Below, in pieces: positions 1-6,715 of a DNA stretch of 7,150 bases; the stretch's first letter is position 1; each line of letters starts with the position of its first letter. A program made the translations under genes and the position numbers. Under the pieces are notes generated by a model that saw nothing but the letters and a program-made list of their open reading frames with translations, searched no databases and was not told the origin of the DNA. Source of the DNA: Chloroflexota bacterium (lineage in GTDB: Bacteria; Chloroflexota; Dehalococcoidia; SHYB01; JACPQI01); NCBI GenBank assembly GCA_016190545.1, contig JACPQI010000172.1:1-7150 (forward strand), written 5' to 3'.

Positions 1-837
1 CTTCTGGGAGGCGATGGTGGTCTTGGCTGTGCGGAAGAGGTGCTCCTTGACCTGGCGTTTGCTCCACCCGGCGCGCTTGATGTGCCACAGGTGCTCCGGC
101 GAAATAACGATCACGGCCTCGTGCAGCGGTCCGCCGAAGGAGCTGAGGGCCATCCCGATGTGGCCCACCACGCCCTCGGCCGTGTGGTGTAGATGGTCGA
201 AGGTCTGCAACGGGGCCAGGGAAGCGGCTACGGTCACGGTGCTGGCGCCCAGCGGGAAGCCGCGCTCCACGTGGAGCGGCTCCCAGGGGCTTAGCTCCTC
301 GTTCTCGGCGAAGCAGAAGCTGTACTTGCCGCCGTGGCCGAAGGTGGCCCGGTCCAGGGTGCCGGGCGTGCCGCCGCAGGCGTTCATGACCACGAGACGC
401 ACGGCGCGCCCGATGGTGGCGTTGGCCCGCCAGCCCTGGCCGAAGAGGTTCCCGCCCGAGTTGATGTCCAGCGTCTTGCGGATAGGCCCGTTCACTATGA
501 TCATGACGGCGGCGCCCATAGTGCTGTTCAGCGTGCCGTGGAAGTTGAAGGCCGGGTCGGTCATGGCCTCGACGGCGGCCATGACCACGGGCATGTACTC
601 AGGGAGGCAGCCGGCCATGACGGCGTTGATCGCCACCTTCTCGGCTGTGACCTTCCTGCCACGCGCCGGGATGTCCATCACCACATCGTCCGGCTTGCGG
701 CGGCACGCCTCCAGCAAGCGCGCCACCCTCTCCTCAGTGGGCGGCACCACGGGAAGGCCGTCCGTCCAGCCCTGCTTATAAAAATACTCTGTAGCTTCAT
801 CCAAGGAAGCGAGGGAGATGCGCTCTGTAGCCGCCAT
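1..837 (-). CDS. Conserved uncharacterised protein of the 'DGLPVVPPT' type, C-terminus cut off by window edge
   Basis: The frame is open from the ATG at 837 to the window edge (279 codons, no stop), so the C-terminus is missing. I do not know a biochemical function. Visible blocks are WTDGLPVVPPTEERV (about residues 24-38), INAVMAGCLPEYMPVV (70-85), a glycine/asparagine-rich stretch INSGGNLFGQGWRANATIGRA (125-145), CFAENEELSPWEPLHVERG (175-193) and ISPEHLWHIKRAGWSKRQV (245-263). From memory, these blocks recur in a large family of bacterial proteins of unknown function, some annotated near UGSC-motif (seleno)proteins; I cannot verify that link here. There is no signal peptide or membrane segment, so the protein is probably cytosolic. 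The start is supported by AAGGAG (844-849) six bases upstream. Local GC is high (65-77% in counted lines), well above the operon to its right. The 154 bp gap and a separate promoter suggest independent transcription. Confidence 0.85.
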   Translation of the reverse strand, partial: MAATERISLASLDEATEYFYKQGWTDGLPVVPPTEERVARLLEACRRKPDDVVMDIPARGRKVTAEKVAINAVMAGCLPEYMPVVMAAVEAMTDPAFNFHGTLNSTMGAAVMIIVNGPIRKTLDINSGGNLFGQGWRANATIGRAVRLVVMNACGGTPGTLDRATFGHGGKYSFCFAENEELSPWEPLHVERGFPLGASTVTVAASLAPLQTFDHLHHTAEGVVGHIGMALSSFGGPLHEAVIVISPEHLWHIKRAGWSKRQVKEHLFRTAKTTIASQK

Positions 838-864
838 GGGTTACTCCTTACGAGTTGGGGCACC

Positions 865-873
865 AGTATAGCA
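865..873 (-). promoter_or_regulatory. Probable extended -10 promoter of the left-edge gene
   Basis: Read on the minus strand this is TGCTATACT, a TGn extended -10 followed by a five-of-six match to TATAAT. Initiation about seven bases downstream would give a leader of roughly 20 nt containing the AAGGAG ribosome binding site at 844-849. The -35 region is poor (CTTCCC at 17 bp spacing), which is tolerated by extended -10 promoters. This supports separate transcription from the SDR gene upstream. Confidence 0.5.
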
Positions 874-939
874 CGGCCAAGAAGAGCGGGAAGCAGCAGT
901 ACGTTACCGCCGGCCCAGGTTGGTGACTTGGTGGAGACT

Positions 940-957
940 GTGGAGGCACCTCTCCAC
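940..957. repeat. Inverted repeat downstream of the SDR gene, possible transcript-end hairpin
   Basis: GTGGAG (940-945) and CTCCAC (952-957) form a perfect six-base stem around the six-base loop GCACCT. It lies about 35 nt beyond the SDR stop codon in the direction of transcription. A second GTGGAG at 931-936 could compete for the same partner arm. No T-run follows on the minus strand, so it is not a standard intrinsic terminator. It may stabilise the 3' end or be chance. I see no gene in the rest of 838-991. Confidence 0.3.
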
Positions 958-991
958 TCACTTATATTTGAGCATCGGGGCAGGGTATCCC

Positions 992-1762
992 CTAACCAAA
1001 ACGCCCTCCCCGCACATACAGAGTGGCGCCGGTAATGTAGGCTGCTGCGTCCGAAGCTAAGAATATGACGGGGCCCACCAGGTCTTCCGGCTGGCTGATT
1101 CGGCCGAGGGGGATCTTGGCCAGAGTTTCTCGGACCTTTTCCGGCTTATCAGCGAAAAGCTCCCGCACAAGCGGCGTATCAACCAAGCCTGGCACAACGA
1201 CATTGACCCGGATATTGTGAGGCCCCCATTCCTGGGCGAGCGCCTGGCTGAAGGTCTGCATTGCGGCCTTGGCAGCGCCATAGTGAGTCCCGATGCCCGG
1301 ACTCGGCCATGTCCCTTGGCCGGAACTGATGTTAATGATGTTGCCGCTCTTTTGTTGCACCATGACTCGGCCTACGGCCCGACAGCACAGGTAGACGCTG
1401 CGAAGGTTGCGGTCCATGGTGGCGTTCCAGGCGGACTCGTTCAGGTCAAGCAACGGCACGAAGTCGCCACCTCCCACGTTGTTGACCAGGATGTCGATGC
1501 GATCGAACTTCGCTACCGCTTTCTTGACCAACTCCTCAACCTGCTCCTCTACGGTCACATCAGCGCGGACGCCGAAGGCAGTCCCGCCCGCCGCCTCGAT
1601 TTCCCCAACCACAGCATCGATATCGGCCTGTGTGCGAGCGACTATGACCAGGCGGGCGCCAGACTGCGCAAGTCCCAGGGCCAGGGCTTTGCCTATGCCC
1701 TTGCCGCTTCCGGTCACAATCGCAACGCGGCCAGGCAAGGTGAAGGACGGCAGGCTCTGCAT
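992..1762 (-). CDS. SDR family NAD(P)-dependent oxidoreductase (FabG-like)
   Basis: This 256-residue protein is a classical short-chain dehydrogenase/reductase, the usual length for the family, likely oxidising or reducing a hydroxy/keto group in the cytosol. Visible elements are the nucleotide-binding TGSGKGIG (residues 17-24), the acidic D68-V after the third strand, NNVGG (94-98), the active-site Asn119, the Ser pair 146-147, the catalytic Tyr161-xxx-Lys165, and the VVVPGLVDTPL segment (about 189-199) typical of the substrate loop. Arg43 in the segment after strand 2 hints at NADPH preference, but weakly. The C-terminus reads VRGGRFG where most relatives have a D-G-G ending. The start at 1762 has GGGAG (1769-1773) six bases upstream. 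It is the last gene of the minus-strand set, 27 bp after the binding-protein gene, so almost certainly co-transcribed with it. A specific substrate cannot be assigned; annotation as 3-oxoacyl-ACP reductase would be over-precise. Confidence 0.93.
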   Translation of the reverse strand: MQSLPSFTLPGRVAIVTGSGKGIGKALALGLAQSGARLVIVARTQADIDAVVGEIEAAGGTAFGVRADVTVEEQVEELVKKAVAKFDRIDILVNNVGGGDFVPLLDLNESAWNATMDRNLRSVYLCCRAVGRVMVQQKSGNIINISSGQGTWPSPGIGTHYGAAKAAMQTFSQALAQEWGPHNIRVNVVVPGLVDTPLVRELFADKPEKVRETLAKIPLGRISQPEDLVGPVIFLASDAAAYITGATLYVRGGRFG

Positions 1763-1789
1763 CGTCTGCTCCCATTCAGAACGTTAGGG

Positions 1790-3517
1790 TTAGCGCTTGT
1801 ACATCGCTTCCAAGTTCATACTGACCTTGAGCGCCGTGTCCACATCCCAGGAGGGGAACCCCTTTCGGGCGGCGTACAGTGTTGACACTTCCGCTATGGG
1901 AATAGCCATGTGGTTGTCCCGGATATATCGCTGCGCCTCCTGCAACTTTGCAACGTGGGCCTCAACTGTTAGGGCTGCAATCGCCTCGTCAGTGAGGCGA
2001 GTCAATGTTGCATCCTTGACGAATGTGGCGGCGCCCCGGCCTGAGTAGAGGCTGTCGAAGGAGGAGATAGGAAAGAACGCCAGCCCCTGCGGGAAAGCGG
2101 CCAGCCCTTGCTCTCCCTTTCTCCAGACATTAAGCCTCCACGAGGCGTACTCCATCGTTGCCAACTCTATCTTCAGCCCGGTGTCAGCCCACATGCTGGC
2201 AAGGGCTGTGCTCACAAGCGGAAGTTCGGGAAGCGCCTGCTGCACGAAGGACCACTGGCGGACCGTTGTTCCCTTGAAGCCCGCCGCCTCGATGAGCTGG
2301 CGCGCTCGCGCGAGGTCATAGGGGTAAGGGGGCACCGTCATGGCTGCGATTGAGCGGCTCCCTACGGGGTAGGTGACCGACGCCTTGGCGCCACCGAAAA
2401 GGATTCCATCTATGATCTCCTGCCGGTTGACCGCCAGGTTCAGGGCCTCCCTGACCCTCTTGTCGCTCAAAGGACCGTCCTTGAACTGCCCGATCATCCA
2501 ACCCGTGAGAAGTGGGTCGCCGTCCTTGACCAGGATGCCAAGCCCCTGCTGGCGCAGGTCGACAGATGATTGCCTGTCGATGGAGGCTACCTCGGCCTGG
2601 CCCACTTTGAGCATCGCGATTCTGGTGCTCAACTCGGGGCCCTTTATGAAAGTCATCGTCTCATACTTGGGGACGCCAACACGCCAGTGATTGTCCACCG
2701 CTTTCAGCCGAATAAACGAGCCGAAGAACTGCTCATCGAACTTGTAGGCCCCAGACCCAATGGGTTTGGCGTTGAAACCCTGCAAGTCCACTCGTTCGAA
2801 GTAGGCCTTGGGGACTATCATGCCCAGGTTTGCCAGAAGACCGCTGAAGTAGTAAGGGAGCCAGGGGAACGGCTGCGTATAGCGCACTTCGGCGGTGTAC
2901 TTGTCCTTCACCGTCACACCGTCGAGCCCCTGGACAATGACCGGATAGGACAGGCGGGGCCTGACCAGAGGCTGCGAGTACCGGTCCATGGTGAACTTCA
3001 GGTCATCGGCGGTGATTTCCGTGCCGTCGTGCCATCGGATGCCGTCCCGCAGGCGGAAGGTCCAGGCCTTATTGTCGGCGCTGACACTCCACTCTCTCGC
3101 GAGACCATCCGGAGCTGACAATCGTCCGTTCGGCGTGGCGCCAACAATGCTGTCAAACAGGGGGTACAGATATGTTCCCCTGAACGTGCTGCCCGGGCCT
3201 GGGTCGAACGTCTCCTCGGAAAGGTCGCCAAGGGCGATGCGAACCTGGCCGGTGGGCTTGGACGGCGCCGCTGATGTTGCTGTTGGTGCGGACGTGGGCG
3301 TCCGCACGGGCGTTGGCGTAGCAGCCGGGGCCACTGTCGGCGTCGGCGCCGGGGCTGCAGTGGGTCGGGCGGTCACCGCGGGGGTAGCTGTGGGCTGTCG
3401 CGGTGCGGCGGTAGGTGTAGGAGTCGGCTCCTCCGCCCCACCGCAGGCGGTCACCAAAAACCCCACAACCCCTACAAGCCCCAACAACCACACGTGCTTC
3501 TGTCTTAACGTACGCAT
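1790..3517 (-). CDS. ABC transporter substrate-binding lipoprotein, SBP_bac_5 (peptide/nickel-type) family
   Basis: This is an extracytoplasmic solute-binding protein of the DppA/OppA fold family, anchored as a lipoprotein and expected to deliver a solute to an ABC importer. From the ATG at 3517 it is 575 residues. A signal peptide (MRTLRQKHVWLLGLVGVVGF) ends in the lipobox V-T-A-C with lipidated Cys25. Residues 31-89 are a low-complexity Thr/Pro/Ala linker with TPTPT units, then the mature domain starts near Val92. The family signature is clear: GLAREWSVSADNKAWTFRLRDG (138-159), WHDGTEITADDLKFTMDRY (about 162-180). An upstream in-frame start at 3586 would add 23 charged residues before the signal peptide and lacks support, whereas GGGAGG (3524-3529) precedes 3517 by six bases. 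No permease or ATPase gene is in the window. The family binds peptides, nickel chelates, sugars and other solutes, so the ligand is open; neighbours suggest an organic acid or its conjugate. Confidence 0.93.
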   Translation of the reverse strand: MRTLRQKHVWLLGLVGVVGFLVTACGGAEEPTPTPTAAPRQPTATPAVTARPTAAPAPTPTVAPAATPTPVRTPTSAPTATSAAPSKPTGQVRIALGDLSEETFDPGPGSTFRGTYLYPLFDSIVGATPNGRLSAPDGLAREWSVSADNKAWTFRLRDGIRWHDGTEITADDLKFTMDRYSQPLVRPRLSYPVIVQGLDGVTVKDKYTAEVRYTQPFPWLPYYFSGLLANLGMIVPKAYFERVDLQGFNAKPIGSGAYKFDEQFFGSFIRLKAVDNHWRVGVPKYETMTFIKGPELSTRIAMLKVGQAEVASIDRQSSVDLRQQGLGILVKDGDPLLTGWMIGQFKDGPLSDKRVREALNLAVNRQEIIDGILFGGAKASVTYPVGSRSIAAMTVPPYPYDLARARQLIEAAGFKGTTVRQWSFVQQALPELPLVSTALASMWADTGLKIELATMEYASWRLNVWRKGEQGLAAFPQGLAFFPISSFDSLYSGRGAATFVKDATLTRLTDEAIAALTVEAHVAKLQEAQRYIRDNHMAIPIAEVSTLYAARKGFPSWDVDTALKVSMNLEAMYKR

Positions 3518-3523
3518 CTTACG

Positions 3524-3529
3524 CCTCCC
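3524..3529 (-). promoter_or_regulatory. Ribosome binding site that decides the lipoprotein start
   Basis: GGGAGG on the minus strand lies six bases before the ATG at 3517. It selects this start over the in-frame one at 3586, and the resulting protein begins directly with a standard signal peptide. Confidence 0.7.
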
Positions 3530-3632
3530 TCTCACGCGCGCTGCGCGACCTCTCCAGGTTTTCTCAGCCTCACAGTCCTCGATCATGCTTCACAAATCTG
3601 ATAGCCAAAAGACCCCTCAATAGACACTCACC

Positions 3633-4859
3633 TCAGATGACTACCCTCTCCTCCTTCAAGCGGGTTATCTCTTCCCAGCCCAGTCCCAACACCTCCTGGA
3701 GGACCTCTTCTGTGTGCTGGCCATGCAAGGGTGCTTCCCTTCTCACCGAGAACGGCGTCTTGCTGAACCACACCGGGAAACCGGTGAGCTTTACTTGCCC
3801 CAGGCTGGGGTGGTTGAAGTCGACAATATAGTCGTTCTCCACCACCTGAGGGTCTGAGGGCAAATCGAGCATGCTGTTGACGGGAGAGTGCGGCAGGCCG
3901 CTCCGCCGAAGGGTGGCCATCCATTCCTCCCTGGTCCTAGTGGCGAACATCCCCTCAAGCAACACGACCAGGTCGGGAGCATTGTCCTGTCTCTTGTGCA
4001 TGTTTTCAAACCTGGGGTCCTCCTCCACCTCCTCCCGCCCAACAGCCCGGCAGAAGTCAGGCCAGTAGCGGTCCGACTGGGTCATGAGAAGGGCCAGCCA
4101 TTTGTCATCCTTGCACTTGTACCAGAAGTAGATGGGGTTCGTGATGCGCCGATTCGACCTGGGCAGCGGCTTTGGCTGCTTATTGAAAAAGAGGGCCAGG
4201 CTTACCGCAGTGTGCTGCAGATAGACCATGCTGCCAAGCAAGGAGACATCAATTTCCTGTGCAACACCCAGGCGCTCTCGTGCAAGGAGGGCGGCCAGGA
4301 TGCCATGGGCAAGCGTGAAGCTCGCCATCTGATCGGCTATACCGCTTGCTCCTTGCTGAGGCTCACCGTCTCCCAGACCCGCCAACCCCGTCATGTACCC
4401 TGACCGCGCCATGCCCGCGAGGTCCAGGGCGTGCAGGTCACCATCAGGCCCTCTCCGCCCGTAGCTAGAGGCGGTGGCGTAAATAAGGCGCGGGTTGACC
4501 TGAGACAGCGTTTGGTAGTCCATCCCTAGCTTGGCAGCGGTGTCCCGGGGAAAGTTGTGGACAAAGACGTCCGCCCATTTCACAAGCTCATGGGCTATCT
4601 CTCTTCCCCGCTCCTTCTTGAGGTCGAGCACCATGCTGCGCTTGTTGCGGTTGTACGCCTCAAACAGGGCATGGCGGCCATCTGGCAAGGCGGACTCCCG
4701 CAGACTCGATATGATCGCCAGGCCACGCAAGGGGTCTCCAACTCCCGGCTGCTCTATTTTGATGACTTCCGCCCCCAGGTCTCCAAGGCATGTGGCAGCC
4801 ATTGGAGCGCTCATCCACATCGCCCACTCCACGACGCGAATGCCCTGGAGAGGCATCAT
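3633..4859 (-). CDS. CaiB/BaiF (family III) CoA-transferase
   Basis: This 408-residue protein is a family III CoA-transferase, which moves CoA between carboxylic acids in the cytosol via an enzyme-bound aspartyl anhydride/thioester. Evidence: MPLQGIRVVEW at the N-terminus, LGDLGAEVIKIEQPGVGDPLR (25-45), the CoA-site block AYNRNKRSMVLDLK (68-81), DVFVHNFP (97-104), and the likely catalytic Asp146 in LDLAGMARSGYMTG, the position equivalent to Asp169 of formyl-CoA transferase. Near the C-terminus, HGQHTEEVLQEVLG and LGWEEITRLKEERVV match the family ending. A longer reading frame reaches back to 4928, but the extra 23 residues are unlike the family and a GGGGGAG site precedes 4859; ATG at 4856 is equally possible. 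It lies 97 bp after the VOC gene and 115 bp before the lipoprotein gene on the same strand. Donor and acceptor acids are not identifiable from sequence. Confidence 0.94.
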   Translation of the reverse strand: MMPLQGIRVVEWAMWMSAPMAATCLGDLGAEVIKIEQPGVGDPLRGLAIISSLRESALPDGRHALFEAYNRNKRSMVLDLKKERGREIAHELVKWADVFVHNFPRDTAAKLGMDYQTLSQVNPRLIYATASSYGRRGPDGDLHALDLAGMARSGYMTGLAGLGDGEPQQGASGIADQMASFTLAHGILAALLARERLGVAQEIDVSLLGSMVYLQHTAVSLALFFNKQPKPLPRSNRRITNPIYFWYKCKDDKWLALLMTQSDRYWPDFCRAVGREEVEEDPRFENMHKRQDNAPDLVVLLEGMFATRTREEWMATLRRSGLPHSPVNSMLDLPSDPQVVENDYIVDFNHPSLGQVKLTGFPVWFSKTPFSVRREAPLHGQHTEEVLQEVLGLGWEEITRLKEERVVI

Positions 4860-4864
4860 CCTTT

Positions 4865-4871
4865 CTCCCCC
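4865..4871 (-). promoter_or_regulatory. Ribosome binding site that decides the CoA-transferase start
   Basis: GGGGGAG on the minus strand stands five bases before ATG 4859 and eight before the adjacent ATG 4856. Either gives a protein beginning at the conserved N-terminal motif, and both argue against the upstream in-frame start at 4928. Confidence 0.65.
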
Positions 4872-4956
4872 ATCGCTGGACCCAACTCCCTCACGTTGCT
4901 CACCGCTTCTACTCAACGGACTAAACATTCCACATCACGAACGGCCCGCGGCATCG

Positions 4957-5394
4957 CTAGGCAGTCGGTTTCTTGGGGTCCTTGGAGTTGAATTCAATGA
5001 GCACGCCGTTCGCCGAACGAGGATGCACGAAAAAGTACCTGGACCCTCCCACGCTGTACTGCGGGCCGACTACAGTGCGCGGGTTTGTATTCACGAGTTG
5101 GAACTCTTGTGAGAGCAACCGCTGTATGTCATTGTCCACATTGTCGATAGTGAAGCTAAGGTGGTGGACTCCCTCTCCTCGCGCCTGGAGGGCCCGCGCC
5201 TGAGGTCCAGGCGCAATGGGTTCGATAAATTCCAGGTCGACGCCGCCGACAGCGAACTTGGCGCACTTGACCCCTTCATGGGCCACAATCCCCACATCAC
5301 GGTGCTCCGCGACTCCAAAAATGGTCTTCCAGCGCGCAACCGCCTCGTCGCAGTTTCTCACCAGGACCGATATGTGCTCCAGCCTTATCGCCAT
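4957..5394 (-). CDS. VOC superfamily protein, methylmalonyl-CoA epimerase-like
   Basis: This 145-residue protein has the two-module vicinal-oxygen-chelate fold and the length of bacterial methylmalonyl-CoA epimerases. The first module opens with LEHISVLVRNCDEAVARWKTIFG (5-27) and closes with VDLEFIEPI (52-60); the second begins GEGVHHLSFTIDNVD (73-87) and ends with FFVHPRSANGVLIEFNSK (121-138). Likely metal ligands are His7, Glu58 (or Glu55), His78 and Glu134, the usual H-x-H-E arrangement of the family. The HP-x-x-ANGVLIEF ending is strongly epimerase-like, but glyoxalase-type and other VOC isomerases share much of this. It is the first gene of the minus-strand set, with GAGGAGG (5402-5408) seven bases before the ATG. 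Next to a CoA-transferase, a role on a CoA thioester such as 2-methyl-branched acyl-CoA epimerisation is plausible but inferred. Confidence 0.85.
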   Translation of the reverse strand: MAIRLEHISVLVRNCDEAVARWKTIFGVAEHRDVGIVAHEGVKCAKFAVGGVDLEFIEPIAPGPQARALQARGEGVHHLSFTIDNVDNDIQRLLSQEFQLVNTNPRTVVGPQYSVGGSRYFFVHPRSANGVLIEFNSKDPKKPTA

Positions 5395-5401
5395 GACGCA
5401 G

Positions 5402-5408
5402 CCTCCTC
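5402..5408 (-). promoter_or_regulatory. Strong ribosome binding site of the first operon gene
   Basis: GAGGAGG on the minus strand sits seven bases before the ATG at 5394. It is the best Shine-Dalgarno match in the window and marks the VOC gene as a well-translated first gene. Confidence 0.65.
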
Positions 5409-5520
5409 AGGAGTTTTTCGCCGCCTCCGTACATATGACTAGCGATCCGGAGGCCAGTACAACTCAGCTATTCTGGTGTAGGCAATTCTCTCGCTTGTTA
5501 CCGAGCATGTCACCTGATAA

Positions 5521-5560
5521 TTGATACAAATGTCGCCCCATCTGTTGTATCCTTGATACA
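5521..5560. promoter_or_regulatory. Candidate operator: three GATACA half-sites between divergent genes
   Basis: TTGATACA occurs twice as a direct repeat, at 5521-5528 and 5553-5560, exactly 32 bp apart (about three helical turns). Between them the same word appears inverted as TGTATC at 5546-5551, so TGTATC-CTT-GATACA (5546-5560) is a perfect inverted repeat with a three-base spacer. A longer pair, GATACAA (5523-5529) and TTGTATC (5545-5551), is also perfectly inverted. The block lies just ahead of the regulator's ATG and about 130 bp ahead of the divergent operon, a typical place for autoregulation and control of the operon. TTGATA at 5521 could double as a -35 for the regulator gene, with a weak -10 at TTGTAT (5545-5550). 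I see no convincing promoter for the minus-strand operon in 5395-5520, and no gene there. Confidence 0.55.
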
Positions 5561-5570
5561 GAATGGCGAG

Positions 5571-6698
5571 ATGAGACTACGGCAACGCTTCAATCGAGAA
5601 TTGACCGCGCTGCTGCGCGATATGACCTTGAGCCATAAGAAGGTCGCTGATGTGGCGCTGGTTTCAAAAGACACGGTAGCCAGTTGGTGCGCTGGGCGCA
5701 CCCGCATCTCGTTCGACAATCTGGAAACCCTGCTGGCCGAATTGAAGTCGGCCGGGACGCCACCCGAACGGTTGCGAAGGGTGCTTCTTGACTCTGTCCT
5801 GGACCAGGGATTATCGTCCAGGCTGGTTGGCGAATACTTTGGTGTGGAACGGGCGCCCGCCAAACTGGGCGTGTTCGTCATCGTCGCGTGGGACCTCCGG
5901 AAGGAGATATACCGCATCGCCGTGCACGCAATCCAGAACGCGCTCAGCCGGGCCGGCTGCGAGGTCGTGCTTCTGGACTGCTATGGAAACTCTGGCGCGC
6001 GGAGACTGTATCTGGGCGATCTCATACCTAGTTGGCGACCCGCGGTCATCATTTCTTGCGACCTTTCAAGCTTTGCCGGGAACCTGAACGACTTGGACGA
6101 GCAAACGCTCCGACTAGCTAGACTGGGAATCCCGGTCGTCCATTTCCAGCAACGGATAGCCACACCCGTGCTCAAGAACACCGCGTATGTTGGATGGGAC
6201 AATTACAAGATCGGCCAGGCGGCAGGGCGCATCGTAGTGTCCAATACCTGTAAAACAGTCGGGCTGCTCCTGGCTGAGACCCTTCAATCAAACGTCTTAC
6301 GCCACGAAGGATTTGTCCGGGCCTTGCGCGACGCCGGCCAGCGCTATAAGATTCGCATTCTGCGCCTGCCTATCGGCGGCGACCAGCAGGCGCAAGACCG
6401 GCTGGCGAAGCAGGTCTCGGCATTCATAGCGCGACACCGGCCTGATGCGATCTTCGCTGCATCATCCGGGCTGGAGTCTGTCGTCTTTCGCGCGACAGCT
6501 CCCCCATTGCATCGGCCCCTGATTGTGGCGGTAAGCTTCAAAGGAGAAGCAAGTCCAGCGACAGAACATATCCTGAAGGCTTCCTGTCACGTGTTGTGGC
6601 TGCCAGTCGCCAGAGCGTGCCAAAAGACGGCAGATATCGCCCTGATGCTGGCAAAGGGCCTTTCACTCTCCCGGTCTGAACGTACGGTGCTCGTTTGA
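5571..6698 (+). CDS. Transcriptional regulator: XRE-like helix-turn-helix fused to a LacI-type ligand-binding domain
   Basis: The 375-residue protein has an N-terminal DNA-binding region (about residues 7-60) with a helix-turn-helix near VADVALVSKDTVASWCAG (25-42) followed by ISFDNLETLLAEL, the XRE/Cro layout rather than the LacI headpiece. After a linker (about 60-100), LGVFVIVAWDLRKEIYRIAVHAIQNAL begins a periplasmic-binding-protein type 1 fold as in LacI/RbsB. Support includes RPAVIISCDL, the ligand-contact-like AYVGWDNYKIGQAAG (205-219), HEGFVRALRDAG, and RPDAIFAASS. It probably binds a small molecule and controls the divergent CoA/transport operon. The open frame can extend to a TTG at 5553, but that would place the start inside the palindromic operator; the ATG at 5571 has only a weak GGCGAG ahead of it. 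The full family pedigree and effector are unknown to me. Confidence 0.85.
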   Translation: MRLRQRFNRELTALLRDMTLSHKKVADVALVSKDTVASWCAGRTRISFDNLETLLAELKSAGTPPERLRRVLLDSVLDQGLSSRLVGEYFGVERAPAKLGVFVIVAWDLRKEIYRIAVHAIQNALSRAGCEVVLLDCYGNSGARRLYLGDLIPSWRPAVIISCDLSSFAGNLNDLDEQTLRLARLGIPVVHFQQRIATPVLKNTAYVGWDNYKIGQAAGRIVVSNTCKTVGLLLAETLQSNVLRHEGFVRALRDAGQRYKIRILRLPIGGDQQAQDRLAKQVSAFIARHRPDAIFAASSGLESVVFRATAPPLHRPLIVAVSFKGEASPATEHILKASCHVLWLPVARACQKTADIALMLAKGLSLSRSERTVLV

Positions 6699-6715
6699 GG
6701 AGAACGTGCCTCAAA
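6694..6715. terminator. Stem-loop at the regulator's stop codon, possible transcript end
   Basis: TTTGAGG (6694-6700) and CCTCAAA (6709-6715) form a perfect seven-base stem around an eight-base loop; the regulator's TGA (6696-6698) is inside the left arm. The genes on either side converge, so a terminator is expected here. There is no T-run after it on either strand, so it is a weak terminator candidate. The rest of the 6699-6833 gap holds no gene I can support. Confidence 0.35.

Noticed and set aside
14..1035. Two long plus-strand open frames covering 14-781 and 334-1035
   Set aside because: They lie opposite the minus-strand gene 837-1, which has a good ribosome site and recognisable conserved blocks. 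Their products are low-complexity, rich in Arg/Ala/Pro or His/Gly, with no motif.
1217..1885. Plus-strand open frame of 222 codons opposite the SDR
   Set aside because: It is antisense to a clear SDR with full catalytic motifs, crosses the SDR/lipoprotein gene junction, and has no family pattern or ribosome site.
3535..3547. CGCGC-GCT-GCGCG inverted repeat in the gap between the CoA-transferase and lipoprotein genes
   Set aside because: The stem is only five bases, there is no T-run, and such words are common in GC-rich DNA; it also lies close to the lipoprotein ribosome site, making a terminator unlikely.
2988..3623. Plus-strand open frame encoding a Val/Gly/Ala-rich repeat protein
   Set aside because: It is the antisense reading of the Thr/Pro-rich linker of the lipoprotein, where repeats such as GVGVG arise from the reverse complement of TPTPT codons.
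6696..6698. TGA of the regulator as a selenocysteine codon
   Set aside because: The stem encloses the TGA instead of following it at the usual distance, there is no Cys/Sec redox motif nearby, and regulators of this type are not known selenoproteins.
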